Shown: positions 30,403 to 39,263 of the stretch, piece by piece
Layout of the letters: each line of letters begins with the position of its first letter
Position numbering within the stretch: the stretch's first letter is position 1
Source: Pseudomonas matsuisoli
Lineage (GTDB): Bacteria; Pseudomonadota; Gammaproteobacteria; Pseudomonadales; Pseudomonadaceae
Direction: 5' to 3'
Assembly (NCBI RefSeq): GCF_014647635.1
Contig: NZ_BMPO01000004.1
Span: 62,001-126,000 of the forward strand
DNA length: 64,000 nt
Notes under the pieces: generated by a model
Told to the model about the DNA's origin: nothing
What the model saw: only the letters and a program-made list of their open reading frames with translations
Database searches by the model: none
Made by a program: the position numbers and the translations under genes

Positions 30403-30893
30403 GATCGGTCTCCCAGTTCAATGTAAGCAATGATGTCTTGGCTGAAACTAGGTCGCAGGGGGAAGCCATGTCCATATATCGACCGATATACTCGACTCAA
30501 GTTACTGATTTTTAGGATAAAAAATTTACAATTACTTGCCGGCGCTTCATAAAAAACCGTCACTCTAGGGGCGGCGGGGCGGCCTTCCGCTTTGTCCGCC
30601 AAGACGACTGAAGCGGGACGCGACACGGTCGCCGCTACAACGGTCTTATGTTGTGGGCGGGTGCAACCCGCGCGTCTTCTGTATCCGCCGACCCGGTGCG
30701 CCACCGAGTAGCGTCATCGACAGATTCGCCACACGGGCTTATCTCATGTCCTAGAGGACCGCTTGGCAAACGCGAAGGAACCTGACGCACATACCCGCCT
30801 TCATAACCCCATGAGAAGTGCAACGAATCGTGTTGTGACGGCGCGCACTGGCCAGCCGTTCATGGCCATGTTCCCCGGCATGAGGAGGGCGCG
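30403..30893. repeat. Gene-free stretch with REP units
   Basis: Holds a REP-like pair at about 30565-30637 (CTAGGGGCGGC to GTCGCCGCTAC) and a single unit at 30653-30677 (GTGGGCGGGTGCAACCCGC). An AT-rich tract at 30480-30545 probably carries the SDR promoter. No coding sequence is apparent until the leader ORF at 30894. Confidence 0.55.
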
Positions 30894-30977
30894 ATGAGCC
30901 CGATACCCGCCCGCGTCTTACGTCCCGCCGCCGCCTGCGTGAGCGCCTTGCTTCGTACGCAGGACCTGACTTCATGA
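30894..30977 (+). CDS. Putative 27-residue leader ORF coupled to the ABC exporter
   Basis: Small frame MSPIPARVLRPAAACVSALL and seven more residues, too short for routine calling. A strong ribosome site GAGGAGGG (30883-30890 region) sits at good distance from the ATG at 30894. The stop codon overlaps the start of the exporter gene in an ATGA at 30974. The layout is typical of a translationally coupled leader peptide or a small gene. The peptide is Arg/Ala-rich with one Cys and has no recognised homology. Confidence 0.5.
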   Translation: MSPIPARVLRPAAACVSALLRTQDLTS

Positions 30978-32755
30978 ACGTCGCCAACGCTACTCCACCT
31001 CGGCCTCTACCGGATAAACCCGTTGCCTTCATGTGGCATTACGTCACCCGGCGGCCCTGGCAGTTCGGCGGCATCTTCTTTTTGATCGCAGCGGCCTCCG
31101 GCTGTGGCGTCGCCGTGCAGTACGGCATGAAACTGCTGGTGGATGCGATGGCCACCGACGATCGCGCAGGGGCCAACGTCTGGTATCCCCTGGGCGTGTT
31201 CATCGGGCTGATCGTGCTGGAAAACATCTTTTGGCGATTGTCCGGCTGGGCCGGTTGCCGCACGGTTATCGCCAGCTGCGTCGACCTGCGGGTAGACCTG
31301 TTCCGCTACCTCACCGGCCACCCGATGCGCTATTTCAGCGAGAACTTCGCCGGCGCGCTGGGCAACCGCATTACCGCCACTAGTAAGGCTGCGGAAGGCA
31401 TCTACGGCAGCCTGGCCTGGCGCATCATGCCGCCCTGCGTGGATTTCGTGGGTGCGGTGTTGGTGCTGTTCACGGTGCACTGGTACATGGCGGTCGCGTT
31501 GATCTTTTTCGTCGCGTTGGTGGCGGGGATCATCGTCGGCTTCGGCATTCGCGGCCGGCACAAGCATCAGCGCTACGCGGCACAGTCGGCACGGGTCGGC
31601 GGCGAATTAGTGGATGTGGTTACCAATGTCTGGACCATCAAGGCGTTCTCCGCTCGCGAGCGCGAGGCCCAACGGCTCTCGACCGAAATCGGCATCGAAG
31701 CCAAGGCACACCGGCGCAGCTGGATGTACCTGGAGAAGGCTCGTGTCATCCACGATATCTGTCTCGCCCTCATGGCAGGCGGCATGCTCATCTGGTCGGT
31801 CGTTCTGTGGCGTGCCGGCAGCGTCACGCCCGGCGACGTAGTACTCGTCAGCACCCTGACCTTCCGCATTCTCAACGGCTCACGCGAACTGGCCCTGGCG
31901 CTGGTCGAAGCGGTGCAGCAACTGGGGGCGATCTCGGACACCTTGAAAATCGTGCTGGCGCCTCACGCGCTGGATGATCCGGAGCCGCAGATCACGCTGC
32001 AGGAAGGGACTATCGAGTTCAACAAGGTGGCCTTCAACTATCCTGACGGGCGCCGAGTGTTCGAGCAGTTCAACTTGTTCGTCCCCGCCGGGCAGAAGAT
32101 CGGCATCGTCGGCCCGTCCGGCGCAGGCAAATCAACGCTCATCCAGCTGATCCAACGGCTGGATGATGTGCAGGGTGGCTGCGTAATGATCGATGGGCAG
32201 GACATCAGCGATGTCAGCCAGGACAGCCTGCGCAACCTGCTGGCCGTGGTGCCGCAGGAAGCCGCGCTATTCAATCGCACGATCCTCGAAAATATCCGCT
32301 ACGGACGACCTGACGCCACCGATGAGGAAGTGGTCGCTGCCGCGCGCCACGCGTACTGCGACACGTTCATTCGCGAGTTGCCGAAGGGCTACGAAACGAT
32401 GGTGGGTGAGCGCGGTGTAATGCTCTCAGGCGGTCAGCGGCAGCGCCTGGGCATCGCCCGCGCCTTCCTGAAGAACGCTCCGATCCTGATTCTCGACGAA
32501 GCGACCTCCGCGCTGGATACCCATTCCGAGGCCGAGATCCAGGCCGCCTTGAACGACTTGATGCAAGGTAGAACCGTGCTCGCGGTAGCGCATCGCCTGT
32601 CTACGCTGATGGGCTTCGACCGCATCATCGTCATGCAGCACGGCGTCATCGTCGAAGATGACAGCCCAGGCAATCTGCTCACCGCTGGCGGCCTGTTCGC
32701 CTCGTTGTGGCAGATTCAGGGAGCCAGCTTCAAGCATGAGCCGCCACGTGCGTGA
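30974..32755 (+). CDS. ABC exporter, fused membrane and ATPase domains (MsbA-like)
   Basis: 593 residues. Six membrane segments at about 30-320 are followed by an ATPase domain: Walker A GPSGAGKST, Q-loop VVPQEAALFNRTILENI, signature LSGGQRQR, Walker B ILILDEATSALD and H-loop AVAHRLS. This is a half-transporter that would act as a homodimer. The start overlaps the stop of a 27-residue leader ORF and the stop overlaps a KTSC gene (GTGA). Cargo unknown; lipid, peptide or drug are all possible. Confidence 0.9.
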   Translation: MNVANATPPRPLPDKPVAFMWHYVTRRPWQFGGIFFLIAAASGCGVAVQYGMKLLVDAMATDDRAGANVWYPLGVFIGLIVLENIFWRLSGWAGCRTVIASCVDLRVDLFRYLTGHPMRYFSENFAGALGNRITATSKAAEGIYGSLAWRIMPPCVDFVGAVLVLFTVHWYMAVALIFFVALVAGIIVGFGIRGRHKHQRYAAQSARVGGELVDVVTNVWTIKAFSAREREAQRLSTEIGIEAKAHRRSWMYLEKARVIHDICLALMAGGMLIWSVVLWRAGSVTPGDVVLVSTLTFRILNGSRELALALVEAVQQLGAISDTLKIVLAPHALDDPEPQITLQEGTIEFNKVAFNYPDGRRVFEQFNLFVPAGQKIGIVGPSGAGKSTLIQLIQRLDDVQGGCVMIDGQDISDVSQDSLRNLLAVVPQEAALFNRTILENIRYGRPDATDEEVVAAARHAYCDTFIRELPKGYETMVGERGVMLSGGQRQRLGIARAFLKNAPILILDEATSALDTHSEAEIQAALNDLMQGRTVLAVAHRLSTLMGFDRIIVMQHGVIVEDDSPGNLLTAGGLFASLWQIQGASFKHEPPRA

Positions 32756-32964
32756 AACGGCGTCTCGTTGAATCGGAAGCGATTCGCTCGGTGGGCTACG
32801 ACGCCCACCGACAGCTTCTAGAAGTGGAATTCAACGGTGGGGACGTTTACCACTATTTTGCCGTACCGCGGACGGTATACGACCGCCTAATGGCGGCGGA
32901 GTCCATGGGCACGTGGTTCAACCAGACCTTCAAGGACATGGGGTTCGAGTACCGAGAGCTATGA
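32752..32964 (+). CDS. KTSC-domain small protein
   Basis: 70 residues starting with GTG at 32752, overlapping the exporter stop by four bases. It matches the KTSC domain: SEAIRSVGYDAHRQLLEVEFNGGDVYHYFAVP, then the C-terminal GTWFNQTFKDMGFEY. The family is of unknown function and is sometimes fused to nucleic-acid enzymes. Coupling to an ABC exporter is not an arrangement I know. It ends 20 bases from the convergent otnC. Confidence 0.8.
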   Translation: MKRRLVESEAIRSVGYDAHRQLLEVEFNGGDVYHYFAVPRTVYDRLMAAESMGTWFNQTFKDMGFEYREL

Positions 32965-32984
32965 AGCGTGTGGCGATGTAACGC

Positions 32985-33623
32985 CTACCACTGCACCCCG
33001 AAGGTCTTGCACAGCACCTCGATTTCCTGCTCACCCAACGGCGCCGGTCGCGGCGACGTCATTAACCACAACCGTGCCGTTTCCTCTAGCTCTTCGAGGG
33101 CGAAGCTCGCGCGGCTGACCGAACTTTCCCAAATGACAGGCCCCAGCCGTTCGAGCATCACGCCGCGCACACGGTTGGCCAGCGCTGCCACTTGCTGCGC
33201 AACTTCCGGCGCGCCCGGGCGCTGGTAGGAAATAAGCGGGATGTGCCCAACCTTCATCACTTGATACGGCGTCAACGGCGGCAGGATGTCGGCCTGGCTC
33301 CAAACCCCGGCCAGAGTCAAGGCGACGAGGTGCGTGGAATGGGTATGCAGCACGCCGCCGACACCCGGATTGCGATCATAGATCTCGCGATGCAGCAGCA
33401 GGGTTTTCGATGGTCGCTCACCGCTGACCCATTCACCGGAGGCATCAACTTTCGCGATATCGGCGGGATCAAGCCGGCCCAGACAGGCATCGGTCGGCGT
33501 GATCAGCCAGCCATCGTCGAGGCGGGCGCTGATATTGCCAGCGCTGCCCACGGTATAGCCCCGCGCGTAAAGGCTGGCGCCAACGGTGCAGATTTCCTCG
33601 CGCAGCGAGGCTTCGCGGCTCAT
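32985..33623 (-). CDS. otnC: 3-oxo-tetronate 4-phosphate decarboxylase (class II aldolase family)
   Basis: 212 residues of the class II aldolase/adducin fold. GSAGNIS (26-32) binds phosphate. Glu80 and the metal histidines are in HREIYDR and VLHTHSTH (His93, His95). OtnC decarboxylates 3-oxo-tetronate 4-phosphate to dihydroxyacetone phosphate. Where most family members have a third zinc ligand in LLANHGPV, this protein reads MLERLGPVIW (about 156-165), without His. It overlaps the otnK stop by four bases on the same strand. The neighbour otnK supports the name. The missing His deserves checking. Confidence 0.85.
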   Translation of the reverse strand: MSREASLREEICTVGASLYARGYTVGSAGNISARLDDGWLITPTDACLGRLDPADIAKVDASGEWVSGERPSKTLLLHREIYDRNPGVGGVLHTHSTHLVALTLAGVWSQADILPPLTPYQVMKVGHIPLISYQRPGAPEVAQQVAALANRVRGVMLERLGPVIWESSVSRASFALEELEETARLWLMTSPRPAPLGEQEIEVLCKTFGVQW

Positions 33624-34909
33624 TGCCAGTCCCCCGCCAAACGGCGCAAGGCTTTGGCGAAGAAGTCACGGCTGCCGAAATTGCCGGACTTGAGCGTAAC
33701 CGCCAGTGGCTCGTCAGCACCCAGTGCCAGTGTTGCGGGTACACCCGGATCGATCTGCCGGCCGATCTGCAACGCCGTGATACCTAAGGCTTGCACGACC
33801 GCGCCAGAGGTTTCGCCGCCAGCAACGACAAAATGCCGGGTACCAGAGCGATACAACCGCTGAGCGATGCTCCCTAATGCTTGCTCCACCAGCTCACCGG
33901 CACGGGCGACACCAAGCTCCGCCTGAACGGCCTTGACCTCGTCCGGTGTGCTGGTCGCATAGATCAATACCGGGTCCGCACGATCGGCGAACTGGATAGC
34001 TTCCTCGACCACCACCTCGCCGCGGGCCAGTCGCAGCGGCTCGATGCGATAGGCCGGGCGCCCTGCTTCCAGCCACGCCTGCACTTGTCCATTGGTGGCG
34101 GAGGAAGCGCTACCGGCCAGCACGACAGCCGTGCCAGGCACGGCATCGAGATGGGCGGGATTGTCGTCGCGTAAAAGCCCCTGCTTGCGGAAATTGGCGG
34201 GGAGCCCTTGGGCGACACCCGAGCCGCCGGTAATAAGCGGCAGCTCCGCACACGCGGCGCCTAGCGTTTGCAGGTCTTCGTCGGTCAGTGCGTCGGCGAT
34301 AGCGACAGCGACACCCTCACGACCGAGCGCTTCGATTTGCTTGCGCACGCCCTCCACACCGCTCGCTACGTCGTCTCGACGCAACAGCCCGACCCGCCGA
34401 GCCGTCTGGCTTTGCAGCACCCTCACCAGATTGGCGTCGGTCATCGGTGTTAACGGGTGGTGCTGCATGCCGGACTCGCTGAGCAGCGCGCCGTTGACAA
34501 AAAGATGGCCCATGTAGAGCGTGCGGCCCGCTTCCGGGAAGGCGGGGCAAGCAATGGTGAAGGCACTGCCGAGGTCGTCCTGCAATGCGTCGATGACAGG
34601 GCCGATGTTGCCCTGGACCGTCGAGTCGAAGGTCGAGCAGTACTTGAAAAAGAACTGTGTGCAGCCCTGCGCCTTGAGCCATTCCAGCGCTTCGCGGGAT
34701 TGCCGGACCGCTTCTTCCGGCGCAATGGTGCGTGACTTTAATGCAACGACGATGGCTTCCGCAGAGGCAACATCGGCCGCATCACCGTGTGGTACGCCGA
34801 TGGTCTGCACAGTACGCATACCGTTGCGCACGAGAATATTGGCAAGGTCAGTGGCGCCGGTGAAGTCGTCGGCGATGCATCCCAGCAGCGGGCGTTGGGC
34901 AGCGGTCAT
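33620..34909 (-). CDS. otnK: 3-oxo-tetronate kinase (DUF1537 family)
   Basis: 429 residues of the four-carbon acid sugar kinase family. The N-terminal domain starts LLGCIADDFTGATDLANILVRNGM, the diagnostic DDxTGA motif, with CPAFPEAGRTLYMGHLFVNG following. The C-terminal nucleotide-binding domain has VVAGGETSGAVVQALG. The start at 34909 is chosen for GGAG upstream and because residues before it are not family-like. It phosphorylates 3-oxo-tetronate for the adjacent OtnC. The pair is divergent from the SAF-domain oxidoreductase. Confidence 0.92.
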   Translation of the reverse strand: MTAAQRPLLGCIADDFTGATDLANILVRNGMRTVQTIGVPHGDAADVASAEAIVVALKSRTIAPEEAVRQSREALEWLKAQGCTQFFFKYCSTFDSTVQGNIGPVIDALQDDLGSAFTIACPAFPEAGRTLYMGHLFVNGALLSESGMQHHPLTPMTDANLVRVLQSQTARRVGLLRRDDVASGVEGVRKQIEALGREGVAVAIADALTDEDLQTLGAACAELPLITGGSGVAQGLPANFRKQGLLRDDNPAHLDAVPGTAVVLAGSASSATNGQVQAWLEAGRPAYRIEPLRLARGEVVVEEAIQFADRADPVLIYATSTPDEVKAVQAELGVARAGELVEQALGSIAQRLYRSGTRHFVVAGGETSGAVVQALGITALQIGRQIDPGVPATLALGADEPLAVTLKSGNFGSRDFFAKALRRLAGDWQ

Positions 34910-34942
34910 GGGCACTCCAAGTGCAGATTCTTGGTATTCGAT

Positions 34943-35070
34943 AATTTCACATGAAAGCACATAAGCAGCAGTTGAGCGCATGCTTATCAACGGTAATCCC
35001 GCTGAAAATGTGATGAAGGATGGTATACGTGTGAATATGTGTTAATCAAGTTTGACGGCAGTGTGAAATT
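34943..35070. promoter_or_regulatory. Repeated TGTGA-type half-sites in the otnK divergent promoter
   Basis: TTTCACAT at 34945-34952 and TGTGAAATT at 35062-35070 form a widely spaced inverted repeat. Further TGTGA copies lie at 35009-35013 and 35030-35034. The DeoR-type regulator at 38037 is the likely reader. This covers both the otnK and the oxidoreductase promoters. Confidence 0.5.
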
Positions 35071-35146
35071 TTAACTATGGTTGCGCAACGCTACCGAGTC
35101 GGCGAACCGTCGATCAGGGCTTCGCAGAACAACAACAGAGGTGTCC

Positions 35147-36520
35147 ATGAATTTCGAATTACTGTTCGCCGACCATCCCGACACACCCGTCCGCTACGCC
35201 CTGACTGGTGCCAAAGGAGGTTTTTCCCGCACGTTACTCGCGCAGACCCGACTGATGCCGCGGCTGCTGCCAGCCATCCTCTGCGACTTGGACGTCCCGG
35301 GTCTGAAGGCGCTGTGTCTGGAACTGGGGTATCCCGAAAATCAGCTGGTTGAATGCCAATCGGCCGAAGACGTCACCTCTGCGCCCAAAGACGCAGTGCT
35401 GCTGGTCGCGAATGTGGCGCTGCTGGACCCGCAGCGTTACGACATCCTTGTCGAAGCCACCGGCAATCCTGCGGTTGGCCATCGTGCAGGTGAACGCGCA
35501 ATCAAGGCTGGCCGGCACGTGGCCATGGTCAGCAAGGAAGTGGATTCCGTCACCGGAATTGCCCTCTCGCGTCTCGCTGCAGAACATGGCGTCGTCTACA
35601 CCACGGCCGACGGCGACCAGCCAGCGAACCTGATTGGCTGGGTAACCTGGGCCCGCATCCTAGGGCTGGACATCGTCGCCGCCGGCAAATCCAGCGAATA
35701 CGACTTGGTGTTCGATCCCGAGACCAACACGATCACTCAGCTGGACCAGACCATTCCGGCGCCGGATATGGCGGGCCTGTTGCGTCTGGGCGATGACCTT
35801 CACGCCACGCTGAGCGCTCGCCGCAAGGCCCTGAACGGACTCAAGACGAGCGCCACCGCGGACTACTGCGAAATGGCCGTGGTCGCGACCAACACCGGTC
35901 TCGTCCCTGATGTCGAGCTGCTGCATTACCCCATTGCGCGGGTGGCCGAACTGGCCGACATCTACGCCCTACGCGAAGACGGCGGGCTGGTGAACCAAAC
36001 GGGCGTGATCGACGTATTCAACGTCTTGCGCCTGCCGGAAGAAGCGAGCTTCGCCGGTGGCGTGTTCGTGGTCGTCCGTACCCATGACGCGCCGACCTGG
36101 GAGCTGCTGGCACAGAAAGGTCATGTGGTGAGCCGCAACGGTCGCTACGCCTGCCTGTACCTGCCGTATCACTTCATGGGCGTGGAAACACCGATCAGCC
36201 TGCTCAATGCCGTGCTGCACAAGCGCGCCTCGGGCACTGATCGACCTACGTTGTGCGCCGTGCTCGGCGGACGCGCGACGGCCGACATCCCGGCAGGCAC
36301 CGTGCTTTCCATGGGCGGTCACCACCACGACGTGACTGGCGTACAGGCGGTACTGCTCAAGGCCACTGAAGTACCTGACGACGTCGCGCCGCTGTATCTC
36401 GCCGCCCATGCCACGACAGCACGCGACATCAAGGCCGGTGAACTACTGCGTCTGGGCGACTTGAGCAACCCCGATGCGGATCTTGCCGCAGCCTGGAACA
36501 AGGGCCGGCAAGCACGCTGA
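35147..36520 (+). CDS. NAD(P)-dependent oxidoreductase with C-terminal SAF domain
   Basis: 457 residues. The N-terminal Rossmann region resembles homoserine dehydrogenase-like proteins (VRYALTGAKGGFSRTLL, then DILVEATGNPAVGHRAGERAIKAGRHVAMVSKEVDS). The C-terminal part is a SAF-type domain (ADIPAGTVLSMGGHHHDV, TARDIKAGELLRLGDLS). Start at 35147 with AGAGG upstream. It lies between otnCK and a GntP permease, so it probably supplies the oxo-acid for OtnK. Known pathways instead use LtnD or DenD plus the isomerase OtnI, neither of which is in the window. Exact reaction not known to me. Confidence 0.8.
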   Translation: MNFELLFADHPDTPVRYALTGAKGGFSRTLLAQTRLMPRLLPAILCDLDVPGLKALCLELGYPENQLVECQSAEDVTSAPKDAVLLVANVALLDPQRYDILVEATGNPAVGHRAGERAIKAGRHVAMVSKEVDSVTGIALSRLAAEHGVVYTTADGDQPANLIGWVTWARILGLDIVAAGKSSEYDLVFDPETNTITQLDQTIPAPDMAGLLRLGDDLHATLSARRKALNGLKTSATADYCEMAVVATNTGLVPDVELLHYPIARVAELADIYALREDGGLVNQTGVIDVFNVLRLPEEASFAGGVFVVVRTHDAPTWELLAQKGHVVSRNGRYACLYLPYHFMGVETPISLLNAVLHKRASGTDRPTLCAVLGGRATADIPAGTVLSMGGHHHDVTGVQAVLLKATEVPDDVAPLYLAAHATTARDIKAGELLRLGDLSNPDADLAAAWNKGRQAR

Positions 36521-36638
36521 ACCTAGGCTCGCTGTCATTTCTGGCAAGCCGCTCTGCGGCTCAGCAATGGCAGCTTCCCCCAGCACATGAGCGCCGACTG
36601 AACGGCGCCTTCTTCTCCGTCAGAGTTTTACAACAATC

Positions 36639-37985
36639 ATGAACAGCGAACTGCTAACTCTGCTTTTGGCGGCCGGTGCCATCGTGGTGCTGATCCTGCT
36701 GATCACCAAACTCAAACTCAATCCATTCCTCGCCTTGACGCTGTCGGCGCTCGGTCTTGGCCTCGCGGCCGGGGTTGGCGCTAACGAAACGGTCGAAAGC
36801 TTCGTCAAAGGATTCGGCTCGGCGCTGAATAAAACCGGCCCTGTCATCGGTCTGGGCACCCTGCTCGGCGGCATTCTGCTGGGCTCCGGGGGCGCTGACC
36901 GTATCGCCAACGCTTTCATCGGCACCCGGCCCGTGAAATACGTGCCGTGGGCGGTTTGCGCCGCCGCTCTATTGATCGGCATGCCGCACTTGTTCGACGT
37001 CAGCTTCATCATGCTTGCGCCGTTGGTCTACACCGTGGCCAAACGCACAGGCTCGCACCTGCTGTTCGTGGGCTTGCCCCTGGCGGCGGGACTGTATGTT
37101 TCCCACGGCCTGCTGCCGCCACACCCGGCGCCGACGCTGGCGGTTTCCGCATTTCACGCCAATACCGGCCTGACGATCTTCTTCGGCCTGCTGATCGCCA
37201 TTCCGACAGCGGTCATTTGCGGACCGTTACTCACCCGACTCATCAGCCCCTGGTTTGGCCCCGCGCCGGACCTGTCCGCAGGGCCGGTCGGCGCTAACGA
37301 GACCAGCTCCCCGCGTCCAGTGTCGCTGTCGCTATCGATCATTTCAGTGCTGCTGCCGCCCGCACTGATGCTGATCGGCACCCTCGGCATGGCCTATACC
37401 GTCAAGGACTCCGGTGCTCACGCATTCTTCGGCGCGCTGAACAACCCGATCCTGTCGTTGCTGGCAGCAGTGATCTTCGCGTTCTTCGCCCTGGGGCTGA
37501 AATCCGGTTTCAATCTCGGCGAAGTCGGCAAGATGGCCAACAAGGGCCTGGCGCCATTGGGTGCGATCCTGCTGATTCTGGGCGCCGGCGGCGGCTTCAA
37601 GCAGATGCTTTCGTCCATCGAACTCGATCAGCTCATCACCCATCATGCCTCCGGTTGGCCGGTGAACCCGCTGATTCTCGCGTGGGGCATCGCAGCACTG
37701 CTGCGGGTCTGCATCGGCTCGGCTACGGTCGCAACGGTTGCGGCGACCGGCATCGTAGCGCCGCTTGCTCTGGTGCATCCCGAGTTGTCACCTGAACTGC
37801 TGGTGCTGGCAACGGCATCGGGCGCGGTCATGCTCTCCCACGTCAACGACTCTGGCTTCTGGCTGTTCAAGGAATACTTCCAGCTCAGCGTGGCCCAGAC
37901 CTTCCGGACGTGGACGCTGATGCTCTGCATCCAGTCGGTGATCGGCCTCATTGGCGTGCTGCTCATCGAAGCGGTGATCCGATAA
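36639..37985 (+). CDS. GntP-family sugar-acid:proton symporter
   Basis: 448 residues with twelve to fourteen hydrophobic segments of the gluconate permease (GntP) family: KLNPFLALTLSALGLGLAAG, NKTGPVIGLGTLLGGILLGSGGADRIA, and GSATVATVAATGIVAPL near the end, then SHVNDSGFWLFKEYFQLS. It imports sugar acids with protons. No strong ribosome site is seen before the ATG. Context with otnC, otnK and the oxidoreductase points to a four-carbon acid such as threonate or erythronate rather than gluconate. Confidence 0.9.
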   Translation: MNSELLTLLLAAGAIVVLILLITKLKLNPFLALTLSALGLGLAAGVGANETVESFVKGFGSALNKTGPVIGLGTLLGGILLGSGGADRIANAFIGTRPVKYVPWAVCAAALLIGMPHLFDVSFIMLAPLVYTVAKRTGSHLLFVGLPLAAGLYVSHGLLPPHPAPTLAVSAFHANTGLTIFFGLLIAIPTAVICGPLLTRLISPWFGPAPDLSAGPVGANETSSPRPVSLSLSIISVLLPPALMLIGTLGMAYTVKDSGAHAFFGALNNPILSLLAAVIFAFFALGLKSGFNLGEVGKMANKGLAPLGAILLILGAGGGFKQMLSSIELDQLITHHASGWPVNPLILAWGIAALLRVCIGSATVATVAATGIVAPLALVHPELSPELLVLATASGAVMLSHVNDSGFWLFKEYFQLSVAQTFRTWTLMLCIQSVIGLIGVLLIEAVIR

Positions 37986-38036
37986 ACTCGGCGGCGCGCT
38001 CCACACCCGAGCGCGCCGAAACGGAGCGACGGTAAC

Positions 38037-38855
38037 GTGCCAACCACTGAAGAACACGACCTGGTCGGCGGCGGGCCCATCATTCCGGACCAGCGTCGAG
38101 AAATGATCTGGCGGCAGCTATGCCGCCATCAGGTGCTTAGCGTGCACCAGCTGACCGAGATGTTCGGCTGCTCGCACATGACCATTCGCCGCGACATCGC
38201 CAGCCTGGAAAAGGATGGTCGAGCCTACTCGGTGCCAGGCGGTGTGCGCATCGCCAGCCAGGTCGGTAGCGAGCCCAGCCATCAGCTCAAGGCGGTCGTC
38301 GAACAGGCCGAAAAGCGCGGCATGGCAAGGCGCGCGGCCGAGCTGCTCCACGCCGACATGACGCTCTATCTGGACGCCGGCACCAGCACGCTCCAGCTGG
38401 TCCCGCATATTCGCCAACACCAGGGCATGACCGTGGTAACCAACGATTTCACCATCGTGCAGTGCCTGGCCGACGCGCTCGATATCGAAGTGATCCACAT
38501 CGGCGGGCAACTGGACCATCCCAATCTGTCCACCGTCGGGTCGCTCGCGGCAGCTACCCTGCGCCGCGTCGCGATCGACATCGCCTTCATGTCCACCAGT
38601 TCCTGGGACCTGAAGCGCGGTGTCACTACCCCGTCGGCGCCAAAGGTCGAGGTCAAGCGAGCCGCTCTGGAAGCTGCATCGCAGACGGTGCTGGTCGCTT
38701 CCAGCTCCAAGTACGGCACGTTCGGCACCTATCGCGTGGCGCCACTGGACCGGTTCGACCTGATCATCACCGACAGCGGCCTCGGGGAAACGCCCGCCGA
38801 AGCATTGCGCGCGCTCGGGTTGGAGTTGGAGCTGGCAGCTCCCGAAGGTCTCTGA
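38037..38855 (+). CDS. DeoR-family transcriptional regulator
   Basis: 272 residues, GTG start at 38037 with GGAG nine bases upstream. The N-terminal DeoR helix-turn-helix is QRREMIWRQLCRHQVLSVHQLTEMFGCSHMTIRRDIASLEKDG. The C-terminal sugar-phosphate sensor domain has LYLDAGTSTLQLV and VVTNDFTIVQCLAD. It is 50 bases after the GntP gene and is the likely repressor of the otn locus, releasing DNA when a phosphorylated intermediate appears. Confidence 0.92.
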   Translation: MPTTEEHDLVGGGPIIPDQRREMIWRQLCRHQVLSVHQLTEMFGCSHMTIRRDIASLEKDGRAYSVPGGVRIASQVGSEPSHQLKAVVEQAEKRGMARRAAELLHADMTLYLDAGTSTLQLVPHIRQHQGMTVVTNDFTIVQCLADALDIEVIHIGGQLDHPNLSTVGSLAAATLRRVAIDIAFMSTSSWDLKRGVTTPSAPKVEVKRAALEAASQTVLVASSSKYGTFGTYRVAPLDRFDLIITDSGLGETPAEALRALGLELELAAPEGL

Positions 38856-38900
38856 GACACCGAGGCCGTTGCGTCGGAAGCGGTTAATTTCCCCAGGCGA

Positions 38901-39263
38901 TTACCAACGTGGCCCATGAAAGCCTCGACCGGGCGGCTGGCCTATTCCCGGCCTAGGCCCTGGCCGGTTCTGCCAATGGGGTTGGCGCGGACCATGGTCC
39001 CAGCGATGCTGAAATCGGCCGGGTGGCGGTGCCCAGCGACGGTCGTGTTCACGCCACGAATAACGCGGCGGCGGCGTTGGACGGTAATGGCGGGGCATGT
39101 CATACCGGTAGCGGCGCTGCGTGTCATAGCGGTGAATGACTGCAGGCGGCCGATACCCAGGCGACGCGTCGTAGTAGATGACGCGAGGTGGTTGATAGAG
39201 CCCTTGCGCCTGCGCAAGGCCGCTGGCCAATCCAACCAGCATGATCAATAGAAAACGACGCAT
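38901..39263 (-). CDS. Secreted Arg/Pro/Tyr-rich low-complexity protein
   Basis: 120 residues. A signal peptide (MRRFLLIMLVGLASGLAQAQ) is followed by about 100 residues dominated by Arg, Pro, Tyr, His and Gly (RYDTQRRYRYDMPRHYRP, PPRYSWREHDRRWAPPPG), with no predicted fold. Net charge is strongly positive. Such proteins are found sporadically in pseudomonads without known function. It might bind nucleic acid, polyanionic polymer or metals outside the inner membrane; this is a guess. Confidence 0.65.
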   Translation of the reverse strand: MRRFLLIMLVGLASGLAQAQGLYQPPRVIYYDASPGYRPPAVIHRYDTQRRYRYDMPRHYRPTPPPRYSWREHDRRWAPPPGRFQHRWDHGPRQPHWQNRPGPRPGIGQPPGRGFHGPRW

